NCBI GenBank assembly: GCA_015698045.1
Contig: BLAL01000022.1
Location: forward strand, 248,001 to 312,000
Reading direction: 5' to 3'
DNA length: 64,000 bases
Source of the DNA: Rhizophagus clarus
Taxonomy: Eukaryota > Glomeromycota > Glomeromycetes > Glomerales > Glomeraceae
Shown piece by piece: positions 1 to 11,086 of the stretch (its first letter is position 1; each line of letters opens with the position of its first letter). The notes beneath the pieces are model-generated. The model did not search any database. It was not told where the DNA came from and saw only the letters and a program-made list of their open reading frames with translations. Both the position numbers and the translations under genes were made by a program.

Positions 1-387
1 CGCACCAATTAAAATTATTTTATCGGATTTTATACTATCTATTACGGCGTTAAGGTCTAAAACATGTAAGTCGGTACTATACGCATTAAGGTCTTTTGGT
101 TTATCACTTCTACCGGTTCCTCGATAATCATATCTAACAAGATGAAAATTTGCATTAAGCGATGGATCATTAAATTGCACCTCCCAGCTAAGACGTGATG
201 ACATTATTGGAGCGCAGAGCACCATTGTGACTTTCGTTGGATCTCCTTTTTCTTCTACGAAAATCTTTACTCCATTTCCACCACTAACCATATAATTTTT
301 GGTTCCATCTGGTAAAATGGGGATAGGAACTTGAGCGATTACTGTGACAATGAAAAAACTGAGGATTAAAAATTTAATCAATTTCAT
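1..387 (-). CDS. secreted alpha/beta hydrolase, N-terminal part (runs off the left edge)
   Basis: The minus-strand frame is open from the ATG at 387 to the window edge, giving 129 residues. It starts with a typical secretion signal (MKLIKFLILSFFIVTVIA), followed by a PDGT segment and a region resembling the first half of an alpha/beta hydrolase fold. The block RYDYRGTGRSD matches the well-known D-x-R-G-x-G-x-S-D strand/turn of this superfamily, and the frame ends in ILIGA, just where the GxSxG nucleophile elbow should follow. The catalytic serine, acid and histidine therefore lie outside the window. The most likely role is hydrolysis of an ester or epoxide by a secreted enzyme; the substrate cannot be inferred. 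No intron is needed in this part. The A/T-rich segment just upstream (388-470) is the probable promoter and 5' leader. Confidence 0.8.
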   Translation of the reverse strand, partial: MKLIKFLILSFFIVTVIAQVPIPILPDGTKNYMVSGGNGVKIFVEEKGDPTKVTMVLCAPIMSSRLSWEVQFNDPSLNANFHLVRYDYRGTGRSDKPKDLNAYSTDLHVLDLNAVIDSIKSDKIILIGA

Positions 388-1524
388 TTTGTAATAAATA
401 ATAAATTTTTTTTAAAATAAAAAAAAAAAAAAAAATTATTTTGATTTTTTTTTTTTTTGAGAAAAGGGATAGCAATAATTTGCAGATATTTATAATAAAA
501 AAAAACCCATTCGAATTATGTCATTTGCTCCTCGTGCTGTCGTAATAAATTGATTTTCGTGAAATTCAATTCCAATCAGATATTACCCCGATACTTAGAT
601 GATTAGAAATTCCCGTATCTATACAAACGAAAACCTTTCGACAATAAAATTTTTTTTTAAGTTCAATCACAAATTAAAGTTTTCCGATTTCCTCCGGAAC
701 ACATTGTTCCATTTTTTGCGTATCAAACTACTAAAACAAGTCGTTTAAATAACTAAAAAGGAAAATCTAATTAAATATTATATAAGTATACACAAGTATT
801 ATTAATTGCTTTACGATATTCAGGAGCTGTCTGAATAACCGATTGGCTAAGCAATAAAGAAACTGTAGTGTATGGTTCATAATCCATTAAAAATGCATTT
901 AATAGTTCCTTCCTAAAATGGTTGCATTATGAATTATGATTTACCATACAGTAGAATGTAAATTAAGTTACCGAAACATAAGACAATCTATTTTTTTTTC
1001 TTTTTTTCTTTTTTTGAACTTGTCCTCACTATTACGTAGGCAAGATAATTAATTCACGATTAAAATCCTTTAGTTCCAAGGGTACACGATAAAATTGATT
1101 TCCCTTTCACTGGAATAGATACGTTGGGACTTACTTCGAAGTATTCGTTGTTATTTAAGTTGTGGATTACGACGCTATTAGAGCCGACCTTATTAAATAA
1201 ACCCAACCTGGATCTAGACGACGGGTTCTGATTTAAGTATTAGTTCCAATTTTTTATAAATTATTTAATCAATAAATTTTAGAATAAATGCTTCAAATTA
1301 TTTAAAATCAAAAATTTAAATAAATTCTTTTTTTAAGTATTTTTTATAAATTGTTTGAAATTTAATTAAATTTAGATATTAGCTTTAATTATTTGATTAA
1401 TATTCTAAAGTTTCAAAATCATCGCAGTTCGGATGATATTTCCAGTTTAATGCGACATGTGACACGTTCTTTAAACTATTTGCTCTGTACAGACTGTACA
1501 TGATATTAGTACATGATGTTTGGT
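388..1524. other. intergenic, no gene recognised
   Basis: AT-rich spacer upstream of the hydrolase gene. No reading frame of note, no clear repeat with termini and no RNA gene were seen on either strand. Confidence 0.5.
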
Positions 1525-1846
1525 TATTTCTAACCGGGGTGAATTATTCATCCCCTACGATCACGTGAAAAATTATTTGTTTGTTTACGTAATAACTAGA
1601 TTGCTATTATGGCAGCAAATATTACGTTCTTGACCTGTAAAATATATTATGCGGTCAAGACAGTAACACGAGAAGGGTCAAGATGCATTATAGCATCTTT
1701 TGCACGTCTCCTGGGTCCACTCTCATGGAGAGAGCTTTTACAGTAGTTTTTTTTTTATATACATGTAATCGATATACTTTGTACTTTATTGATGTATAAC
1801 TGTATCTGTGCCGTCCACCTGTAAAAATAAAAATAAAAAAACATTT
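1525..1846 (+). repeat. solo MULE-like end followed by an A-rich (AAAAT)n tail
   Basis: At about 1531-1568 the string AACCGGGGTGAATTATTCAT, then CCCC and ATCACGTGA, repeats the architecture of the ends of the three bounded MULE-like elements in this window (two CACCCC/GGGGTG blocks, then ATCACGTG). No matching inverted end was found. About 250 bases downstream, at 1822-1842, is a GTAAAAATAAAAATAAAAAA tail like the one on the SINE-like insertion at 22997-23259. The two may be unrelated remnants lying side by side. Confidence 0.35.
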
Positions 1847-1989
1847 TCCACATGACCGCAGTAATTTTTACTCCTTATTTTATAACGAATTGATGGATAT
1901 TTTAGTTACCTTTAATTAATAAAATTTAACATAGAATTTCACTGGTTAGATGATAAATTTATTATTTTTTTTTTTATTTAATACTATTA

Positions 1990-2400
1990 AAGGAATAGAA
2001 TTTATTAAACACAATAAAAAATTACCCATTATTCAAACAGAAATTAAATTAGAAGTTGGAAAAGCTTTCCATCTCTCAAAATTGCGAAATATTATGTTGA
2101 ATAGTATATAAAGCAACAGCAGTACTTTGCAGTTTTTAAAGCAAAACTTCAACTTCATGAGAATAAAATATTCTGAAAGCAAATTTTCAAATGTGATTTA
2201 GATGGATATTATTAGCAAAAACTATCTCATCCAACTATTGGCAAATTTAAAAATAAAGGTTTAACAGTTAAAAAAATAGGTTGCAAATGGCAAATCAACT
2301 TAAGAAAACACAAATTCCTTTTTATTAATAATTACATTGATTAAAGATATTCATAATCATGATCTTTCTAAAGAAACAATTAAATTATAAAGTATTTACT
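1990..2400 (+). pseudogene. relic of a FAR1/MULE-type transposase N-terminus
   Basis: Conceptual translation in mixed frames gives VKKIGCKWQINLRKHKFLF followed shortly by DIHNHDLSKE. A Cys-x-Trp-x-Ile/Val-Asn block and a later HNH-D/E-L block are characteristic of FAR1-type zinc-binding domains at the start of MULE transposases. Several stops and frame changes break the segment, so it is a dead copy. The assignment rests on two short motifs only. 2401-2868 is AT-rich with nothing recognised. Confidence 0.35.
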
Positions 2401-2868
2401 ATTTGAAAATAATAGAATTATAATACTAGTATAATTAGAAATCTTTTGCAACTAAAATATTCTAAACAAATTTTCTTAAAATATAGGTAATGCAATTTAA
2501 AAGTTTAAAGCTTTTCATTAGATTATCCTATATAATTTAGAATATAGCTAAAGTTTAATTTTATAATAATCATTCTATTGTATTAAAGACTTCTATTTAT
2601 ATTTATAACAAATTATTTACACAATTATACTTTTCAATTATATAGTAATTATATATGATTACAAGTGATTACAAATGAATACAAATGAATATACTGTAAT
2701 TATAACTTTATTTTAATAAGTAAACTTAATTTTTATTATTATAAAAACATATTTATTGTTATTTTATAAAGGTTTTTAAAGTTATTGTTTTATTTTTGTT
2801 TTGACTTTAATTATTTACATTAAAAATATTATTTATTACAGGTTTAAATTATATTTAATATATATAAT

Positions 2869-3030
2869 ATATGGGATCTTTGCAATAGAAAAGTACAAAA
2901 CTCAAAAAAAATAAAAATTTAATTAATATTAAATTTACACTTATTTTAATATAAAAAATATAATTAGCATATAAAATAAATTTAAAAATTTTTTTGAGTT
3001 TTGTATCTTTCTATTACAAAGATCCCATAT
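2869..3030. mobile_element. foldback MITE, copy 1 (about 162 bp)
   Basis: Near-perfect palindrome with ends ATATGGGATCTTTGC and GATCCCATAT and a TTTTGAGTTT / AAACTCAAAA inner block. It is flanked by TA, as expected for a Tc1/mariner-like MITE. It is the most diverged of the four copies (GGGATC instead of GGGGTC, TACAAAAC instead of TACGAAAC, i.e. C-to-T/G-to-A changes). It has no coding capacity. Confidence 0.85.
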
Positions 3031-3362
3031 GTTTAAATACCAAGAATATCTTATATTGTAATTCCATTTAATTATATTTAATTATATTTAACTTTGTTTG
3101 TAGATAATTAGATTAGCTGTAGACTGGGAGTACTCATATATAGTTAAAAATGATTATATTATGTAATCCTCTCTTTACTTAATAAATGATGATATGGCTT
3201 CAATACCAAAAAAAAAAATTATATTTAACTTTGGAATTAAAAAATAAATTATAATAAAAAAATTTTTTCATTAAAAAATATGGTCATATAATCAAAATGT
3301 GTTAATTTTATTGGCTAGATTTTATTTGTATTTTGTGTTTTTGTATTTTTATATTTATAAAA

Positions 3363-5118
3363 GATTATAACTAGTTTTAACTGGGGATGATATAACTTGA
3401 GTGATATCACCTGATTAATTTTTTATAATTTATTATTTCAATATAGGTGATTTGACCTGATTAATTTTTGCAGGTTTTTTTATTTATTTTTTTTTCCAGT
3501 TTCGCATCAAACAGTTCGTTATTTCCATTATTTTCTGTTTTTCATTTTTTTTTTCATCCTACTTCATTTTTTTTCACTCCTTTTTTATTTTTTTCATTCC
3601 TTTTCACTTCCCCTTATTTTTTTTCATTCCTTTCACTCTCTCCATTTTTTTTTTGTCCCTTTTCACTTTCTTTTACTTGATCAAAAGTACGCAGATATAT
3701 TCTTTTTTTTTCTTCTTTCATTTCATTTTTCTTTCTTATTTCTAATTCCTTTTTTTTTTCTTTTTAGGTCTTTAAAGCTCTTTCAGTTTCATGCCAAAGG
3801 TATGTTGTTTTTCATTCTTTCTTGTTTTCATTTTTCTTTTCAATTCTTATTTCGCTTTTCTTTTTAGGTCTTAATTTCTTCCAGTTTTACATTAAATTAT
3901 GTTGCTTCCTTTTTTTTCTCTTTTTTTTTGTTTTTTATTTATTTCTTATTTTTAATTCTTTTCTTTTTTTTTTTTAAGTTTTAGTTTTGCGAACAAGGTA
4001 TCATGTTTTTTCTTCTCTAATCTTTTTTTTCAAATTTGTTTTCATATTTCAATTTACTAATTCTATTTTTTCTTCTTTTCATGGTTTGTCTTTTTATTAA
4101 TTTATTTTTCTTTTCTTTTCATTTTCACTTTCTTTCTTTTTTCCTTTTTATTTTCATTCCTCTTTCCTTTCATCCTTATGATCATTTTGTTCTCATCAAC
4201 ATTTTGTCCTTATTATCATTTCATTTTCATGATCGTTTTATCCGCATCATTATTTCACCTTATTATTATTTCACCCTTATTATCATATGGGGTCTTTGCA
4301 ATAGAAAAGTACGAAACTCAAAAAATTTTTAAATTTACTTTATATGCCAATTATGTTTTTTATACTAAAATAAGTTTAAATTTAATATTAATTAAATTTT
4401 TATTTTTTTTTGAGTTTCGTACCTTTCTATTGCAAAGACCCCATATTATCATTTTATTCTTATCATCTTTTCGTTTGTCTTCTTTCTCCCCTCTCATTAT
4501 CTTTTTATTTTCATTTCTATCCCTTTTACTTTGTCCCTATTTCTTTTTATTTTCAATTCTATACTTTTTTATTTTCACGTCTTTTTTCTTGTCTTTTCAC
4601 TATCTTTCCTTTTTTTGCTATATTTTTCGTCCCTATCATTTTCTTTGTCTCTAATTATACTTTACATCACCATTTCATCTCCTGTTATTTTTTTTGTTTC
4701 TAATAATTCTTTTTTATTATTTCCATTTTCTCTTTTTTTTTTATCATTATTGTTAGACTTTTTTTTTTTATATCATTATTATCATTACTAGTTACATTAA
4801 AGATAAATAATTGTACTTTGATAAACAGTATTTGAATAAATAAAGTTATAGTTTAATATAATAAATTTTGTTATTTTTATAATATGTAATATCAGATTAA
4901 TTATTTAACAGAAATGTCAAATAAAAATTAAATTTTTTGCATAAGTATGCAATATTAAAATTTGCAATAAATTTTAACCAATCAAATTTTATAAATTAAT
5001 TATGAGTGAAATCACCAGGTAAAATTTTTTATATGTGTGAAATCATCTGATTTTGGTAAATTATTTATAGGTGAAATCATCTGAGTGATTTCACCTAGGA
5101 AGCAAATTAACAAGATTT
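3363..5118 (+). mobile_element. MULE-like TIR element with pyrimidine-rich exon-cassette array
   Basis: Both sides carry the 9-bp direct repeat TTTATAAAA (3354-3362 and 5119-5127), the size made by Mutator-like elements. The ends are inverted, imperfect repeats rich in GATTTCACCT / AGGTGAAATC blocks. The interior is about 1.3 kb of T/C-rich sequence on the plus strand. It is punctuated by splice-like cassettes such as TTTTTAG, the 32-nt block 3768-3799, then GTATGT, and TTTTTTTAA, then GTTTTAGTTTTGCGAACAAG, then GTATCA near 3980-4003. The last block recurs in the element at 31796-34108. Long frames here read only Phe/Ser/Leu and are not proteins. A MITE copy is nested at 4285-4446. No transposase is present, so the element is non-autonomous. 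Confidence 0.75.
4285..4446. mobile_element. foldback MITE, copy 2, nested in the MULE-like element
   Basis: Ends are ATATGGGGTCTTTGC and GCAAAGACCCCATAT. The inner part lies in the opposite orientation to copies 1, 3 and 4. It sits inside the pyrimidine array of the 3363-5118 element, so it inserted later than that element. Confidence 0.9.
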
Positions 5119-5189
5119 TTTATAAAATTTTTATCATAAATTTTTATATAAATCATTTTTTTAAAAACTATAATAAAAGCTTTTGACAG

Positions 5190-5254
5190 AATTTTTGCTG
5201 ATTGGTCATATGAATTATTATATTTTTGACTAATAGCAAAAATCAGCAAAAATT
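5190..5254. repeat. hairpin with 14-bp perfect arms
   Basis: AATTTTTGCTGATT at 5190-5203 is mirrored by AATCAGCAAAAATT at 5241-5254 with a 37-base loop. It could be the remains of a small foldback element. No target duplication was identified. Confidence 0.6.
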
Positions 5255-5459
5255 ATTTCAAATTAACTAATACTAATCATTAACTAAAAACTTGTTTATT
5301 CTTTCAGTGAAAATAAGTTAATACTAATTATTAATAAAATTTTATACTATTTCTTTTAAATTCAATTCAGTCAATTCAGTTAAATTTTAGTTAATTTTAA
5401 AAATTAGTAAAATCAATAATTAAATCATTTACTAATTAATCATAATATTAAGATATAAC

Positions 5460-5622
5460 ATATGGGGTCTTTGCAATAGAAAGGTACGAAACTCAAAAAA
5501 AAATAAAAATTTAATTAATATTAAATTTACACTTATTTTAGTATAAAAAACATAATTAGTATATAGAATAAATTTAAAAATTTTTTTGAGTTTCGTACCT
5601 TTCTATTGCAAAGACCCCATAT
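5460..5622. mobile_element. foldback MITE, copy 3
   Basis: Ends are ATATGGGGTCTTTGC and GCAAAGACCCCATAT, 163 bp. It is almost identical to copy 4 at 13219-13381 over its full length, which points to recent spread. Confidence 0.92.
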
Positions 5623-7211
5623 AGTAAAACTCTTCCTGCTGATCATTATGCACATTTTTTAGAAAAAATTTTTTTAAAAATAATTTTAAAAAACAGTTAA
5701 AAAATAGTAAACAAAGTATGGAAAACAACTTTTTTGTTTACATACTTATCTAACTACTTGACAGAAACAATTTTTAGAAACAAGAATGGTAAAAAACAGA
5801 TGAAAACTGAAGACTCTTTGCTTACAAACATCACAAAAGAGGTGCTGACAATGGGTTCAAAGACCAAAATGTCTACAAAAGTTCTTACTGTTCAATAAGT
5901 GTATAGGAAACAAGTAGAAAGAGTTATCCAAACGACAAAAAATAAGTTCTAGTTGTAGCATTTACTAAGACTTTTTGATATAAAGTATATTTTAAAATAT
6001 TATCAAAGCTTTTAATTTTTTTTCCACTGAGTTTTATTAATAGCGTAATCTTTTTTTTATGTAACATAGTGCAGTTGCAATTATGTTTTACACTGCCTAT
6101 TTTTAAGTTATTTTATTTTAGAAGTATAGGGTGTTCTTTCTTTTAGTTTCCCCTGAAGTTTATTTATTTTTTTATTACACAAATATTTTATTAGTTAATT
6201 TTGAAAGGATGGGATTTATACAAAAGTGCTTCTATATAAACTGAGGAATATAGTATACGTTATTCCTATTAGGAAGACGTTGCTATTACTTGTTGACCTA
6301 CTCTGGATAGCATATTGACAATTCTTATAGTTGTTAGCAATCCATAATATTGGTTGATAGTTTAGGCAATACTAGTCCTGAAACCATTGTATTCATTCCT
6401 AACAAAAGAATAAAAAAAAAAGAAGATATGATATACAGTATAATCTTAATTTAAACTTTTATTTTTTTTTTTGGTGTTGAATCATATATATATTTATTAG
6501 ATTAGATAGGACTACATCACAATTACTTCTATTCTATATGCAATACTTCTAGTTTAAGTTAGTTCAAATATTTATCTAAATTTAAATTTTTATAGTTTCT
6601 TCTGAAACTTATTTTTTTTACTGATTTTTTTTTTTAAAAAAAAAAATTTTAATTATATATAGATTTTAGATAAGAACCAATTTTTAGAATTCAAAAATAT
6701 GATAATTTTTAATTTTTTTTTATTTTCTTCAATTATTTTAAATTAATATTTTTATTATTTTTTTTTTTAAACTAATATTTTTTTTATTTTTTTTTTTTAT
6801 TCTTCAATTTTATTATCAGCAAACACATTGTTATAAATAGTTTTATCAATTACTAATATATTAAAAGTTACAGATATCTGAAATTATTCTTAAGTTTTTC
6901 TATCTTTAAGATGCTAAGATCCAGCTAGGATACCAATAGAATTTCAAACTATATATAAATAGGTTAAGGATTGAGTTTGCTTATTGATTATATAAAATTT
7001 TTAAAAAATTGTTTATTTCAGGAGTATCTTTAAAAATTTTATATTCTACATACACTTATATTTAAAAAATCTACTAATTGGATTTTAATAAAATTTATAT
7101 CATTAGATTCATTTCATTAGAATGAATCTAATGGAATAAATTTTATTTTGATAGCATTACTATTATTAACTAAGATATCCTAAATTAAAAATTTTACTAT
7201 ATATTATATCT
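5623..7211. other. AT-rich region with an unassigned coding relic
   Basis: Around 5795-5945 one plus frame gives pieces such as RLFAYKHHKRGADNGFKDQN followed by VYKSSYCSIS, with stops on both sides. This looks like an old coding segment of unknown family. Near 6920-7010 is a diverged left end of the AGGACCCC transposon family (TTTCAAACTATATATAAATA then GAGTTTGCTTATTGATTATA). Nothing else is recognisable. Confidence 0.3.
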
Positions 7212-7219
7212 GATCTAAA

Positions 7220-7520
7220 AGGACCCCAAACATTACTGATATAAACTCATAATTATGAAAAAGAGCAAATTGATGTAAAATTTAGAAGTTAAAAAACATG
7301 TTTTTTGCAATTTTCTCATCAACCAATGATCCAAATTGGATGAACTTTTTTTTAAAATGTAGCTCTCAATGAGATCTACAAAATAAAAAAATGTTTATCC
7401 AAGTTGGTTAAATAGATGGCGAGATATCCTTAAAAAACTAAAAAAGCAAATTGGCTTAATTTTGAGAAAAATAGGTAAAAAAAAAAAAATGTAAGTTATT
7501 TTAGTAATGTCTAGGGTCCT
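7220..7520. mobile_element. short TIR element of the AGGACCCC family (301 bp)
   Basis: The ends are AGGACCCCAAACATTACTGA and, inverted, AGGACCCTAGACATTACTAA. The flanks are GATCTAAA (7212-7219) and GATTTAAA (7521-7528), an 8-bp duplication with one C/T difference. It has no coding capacity. It shares ends and target-site size with 7621-8876 and 24627-26505. The 8-bp duplication suggests the hAT superfamily, though the TIR is not the classical CAGGG. Confidence 0.75.
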
Positions 7521-7620
7521 GATTTAAATGAGAGATGTTTGGAATCCTATATCAATACATAACAGTATCACCTAATTTACACCATCAGATACATAAAGCA
7601 TAGTTTATAAAGGCTAAGAT

Positions 7621-8876
7621 AGGACTCCGAACAATATATAAATATGTTAGATTTGAGTTTGCTTAATGATCATATAAAAAAAAAAACCCTATGTAAGACT
7701 TTTATTTGCTTATTTTAATATAAAATTTTTAGTTGGTTAGATATTTAAATGCGTAGTTGAACTTATTTTTATTTCAGCTCAGTAATTATATTTGCGTAGC
7801 AGAACCTCTTATTCGTATAACAAAGATTTTCATATATATATATAGAGAGAGAAAATTTTAATTTCACACGTATATCAAAAAAATTTTTTTACAAAAAATT
7901 TTTTTAAACTAATACTTCTTTTCTATTATTTTACACATTTTAATTTTATAAACACAATATTGTATTTAATATTTATAAAAAAAATCATGTTTTTATAATA
8001 ATATTCTCATATTCTTATTTTTTGTTTGCTAATTTTACTCATATATAAAATGAATTTTGGACAAATGAAATTACCTTTTTATGTTTAAGTAAATTGTTCA
8101 GCAGTTGTAAAAAGTATTTGTATTTCAATTTTTATGATTCTAAGTATAATATTTGTGAAGATAATTATATTTTTGTATTATCAATTTTTTTGCGAAAACC
8201 CGTTTTGCAACTTCGGAGCGTGATTTTACCACTTTGGTCAAATGAAATCGCCTTTTTCCGCTTAAGTAAAGTTGTTCAGCGAGGTCGAATCTACCTACAA
8301 TAAACATTTTAGAATGATTGGATTAATACTCGTAAAATGCGACCAACTTTTGTACTTTCAATTATTTATCAGTTTAAGTGATTTTAATTTTAAAGTGTAA
8401 TTTTTTTTTATTTTAAAACAACTTGTTAACTTTAAGAAGTTGTTCATAAGGGTTGGCAATAATTTATATTTTAATTTTTATAAATCTAAATATAATAATA
8501 TTTATAAAAAATTCCAAATTTTAAACCTATTTTTAAAATAGCAATAGTATTAATATTAATTAAAATTAAAAATTCCGAAGTTGTATATCATTTTATATTA
8601 TTAATTTATTAATATTTAGTGAATTTATTTCACAATTTTTTTTCGCAATGATATAAAAAATTGATTTACTATTACTATATATATATTTATTATAATTAAA
8701 TTATCTTTTTATACTTAAATAAAGTTATATATGTCAGAAAAAAAATTGCTTAGCAGAATAAAAAATTCAAAGGTTATAATAAGAGTTTGCTTAGCAGAAC
8801 TTAAAATAATTTGCTTATTGATCATAGTAAATTTTGAAATTTTCATCTGACCTATATATATATTGTTTGGGGTCCT
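7621..8876. mobile_element. TIR element of the AGGACCCC family (1256 bp), perfect 8-bp duplication
   Basis: GCTAAGAT flanks both sides exactly (7613-7620 and 8877-8884). The ends are AGGACTCCGAACAATATATA and, inverted, AGGACCCCAAACAATATATA. The interior contains imperfect repeats of a segment around TTTAAGTAAATTGTTCAGCAG and its relatives (near 8030-8290) and the GAGTTTGCTTAATGATCATA block near both ends. Short frames inside (for example 8094-8303) show no recognisable domain. No transposase is present. Confidence 0.85.
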
Positions 8877-9025
8877 GCTAAGATCAATAGTATTATCTTT
8901 GTCCAAAACTGATTAATATTTGTATAAAATTTTTAAGATTCAATTAATACTTTTGATAAATAAAATAAAAAAAATTGATTTTACAAATTTTGGCATTGAT
9001 CATGTAACTTATTGATTTAATTTGC

Positions 9026-11072
9026 TTTTTTTTTTTTTTTTTTTTTTTTTAACTTTAAAGGTATTGGAGCCGCATTCTGTTTTATTATGTAAAATAAGGG
9101 TACATTATTATACCACTAAAGTACAAATTAACGATGCTTCGAACCACAAAGGACCTGTTTTACCATCCGCCTAACACATTAACTACTAATATAAAGGAAT
9201 AAAGGAAACGAAAAAGAAAAAAGAAATATTATAGAAAATAAACTACCCTAAAACAACTAACTAGCTAGGAGTGCACGTCCCGTCTATGACTAACTATCTG
9301 TTTCTAGTCTGCTAGCAACATAAACTAATGAGCTGTTCCAGCAAGTGCTTGATTTCCACCTTGTTAAGATTACCCAGTTGCCCATTGCCAGACTTACGCG
9401 GTCCCTTGTTCGTGTTAGAAGAAGTTGAACATCCTGAGGGTTTCTGAGACTGCGCGAAATTAAGCGGGTTAGTATTATTTCCATGATTGTTATTGTTACG
9501 TGACTTGCGTGACCCAAGAGGTGTGCGATTTGATCCAGTAACCACTGGAGAGAAGCTCGCCTTCTTGTTGAAAGAGGAGTTTGAGCCTGAGCTTGTAGCC
9601 TTAGGCTGTCATCTTGGTGAACGGAAGGATGAAGTGGAATGTTTGCACCAAGCTAATTCCGTCTGCTTCCATGTTTGACTCTTGGCTAATCTACAGGACA
9701 ACGCCTCCCATGTTGCGAAGTAGCCGATGAGAATCCTAGTGCCATCCTGTTCTCGAACTATTTTGAATGATTGGAGATTGCTTTCATTGATGAAGGGACC
9801 AGAAATGCCTTTGGGAAAGAGTGACTCAATCGTTATATCTTCGGGGATATTTGTGATTGCCGCCTGAAATTTTTCGTGTTGCTTTCATTCTGAAAGAGAT
9901 CAAGCTGCCAGAAACTATCGTACAGGAAGAGAGCCGAGGGAAACCGTCCAGTCACCACTGTTGTATGCCTTAAGACAATTATGATTGGGTGTAAGTCTGA
10001 CCCTTGCAGTTTGATATTTCTTTTGCACTCGCGTGCTGACAGACACCACTTTTCCCCATTTATTAAGCTCGCTGAGGAGCTGATAATTAGTCCATTTGGC
10101 CGAGATGTCATAGATCACTAGGTCCAAGGTGAGGTTCTTGTCATTCTCCTCAGGTTGATACCCAGTGATAATAAAGTTGTTGTCTCCTGTACTACTCTCA
10201 TTTTTGCGCTTCTTCGTTGTAAGCGTAGCGGTTTTATCATCACTTTTATCGCTGCGCTTGTTGAGGGCAGATGGCTGTGGCGGGGATTGCGAGAGTATGG
10301 GCTTTTGACTATCAAGAGTGGAATCAGGTGATGCAGTTGAAGAGTTGAGTAAGGCAGCTTCCTGTAGGAATTTAGCTTTTTCCGCGCGCTTCTCTTGTTT
10401 CTTCAGCTTTTTCTTCTGATTCTTAGTCAAAACTGGTTTCCAGGAGTTAGTACTTATTTCAGAGGAAAAAGGAGGTGGATCAGCCGTTGAGGACGTTGAT
10501 TGGTGCATCTGATCTGTTTCCATATCCAAATCCGATAAATCTGCCTGATCGTTAGGTGTATTCGCCATGCCTGTATAATGAGTCAACTGGTCTGTCAACA
10601 GGTCGATATCTGATTGGTGCCTTAATATTTGTTGCTCAAGTATGATGTCCACCTCACGTGCAATCTTGTCGTAGGTGGAAAAAACGAGCTATTCAAGAAG
10701 GATAGAGAAAGCCCAGTGAGTTATAGTGGCGATGACGGTAGAAGTTACCACTTGTTGTTGGGAAGCTTTAGGCTTAACTGTTAGTAAGCCTGGGTCCAGT
10801 CGATATTGGGGTACTTTGTTGAAGAGCTCAGCTGCTCCAGGTGTGGTCACCATTAGGCCTTCGCAAAGCTGAGGACATAATGGTAAAATAGATTGGAAAA
10901 TATCTATAAGACTTCGTCTAAAAGAGTTTGAAGTTGCTTCCTTGATTGTTTTTAACGTTTCTGCATCCATATCCTTGAAGAAAGGTGGGTTATAGTTAGT
11001 GGAAAGTTCGCAAAAAACTTTCAAAAAATTTTGGGCTGAGTGATCAGCGGAAAGAGTTTGTTGTTCAAGTTG
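9026..11072 (-). mobile_element. 5'-truncated LINE copy carrying only ORF1-like sequence, poly(A) tail
   Basis: TTGATTTAATTTGC occurs at 9012-9025 and again at 11073-11086, a 14-bp target duplication. Directly inside the left copy is a 25-base T run (9026-9050), the poly(A) tail of a minus-strand transcript. The body reads leftwards from an open frame already in progress at 11072, so the copy lacks its 5' end. Only ORF1-type coding sequence is present; no reverse transcriptase or endonuclease region lies between ORF1 and the tail. The 3' untranslated part (about 9051-9290) matches that of the second copy at 58022-59529. Insertion by target-primed reverse transcription is the natural reading. 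Confidence 0.85.
9290..11072 (-). pseudogene. LINE ORF1-like protein (RRM-like fold region), interrupted
   Basis: The frame starts mid-protein (QLEQQTLSADHSAQNF), is interrupted by one TAG at 10689-10691, and continues in the same frame to a TAG at 9915-9917. It goes on in scattered frames towards 9290 with the block FQAAITNIPEDITIESLFPK. It has an N-terminal helical part (DAETLKTIKEATSNSF), a long Ser/Pro/Lys-rich linker with a basic stretch (KNQKKKLKKQEKRAEKAK), then a globular part around LVIYDISAKWTNYQLLSELN and KYQTARVRL. That alternation of hydrophobic strands resembles the RNA-recognition-motif domain of LINE ORF1 proteins. The role in an intact element would be binding the LINE RNA. 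At least four in-frame stops make this copy dead. The RRM assignment is inference. Confidence 0.65.
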
Positions 11073-11086
11073 TTGATTTAATTTGC

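Noticed and set aside
8094-8303. 69-codon plus-strand ORF
   Set aside because: It lies inside a non-autonomous transposon, partly within its internal repeat, and shows no domain.
9290-9678. Several overlapping frames of 60-80 codons on both strands
   Set aside because: These are fragments or shadows of the degraded C-terminal part of the LINE ORF1-like sequence and of its 3' region.
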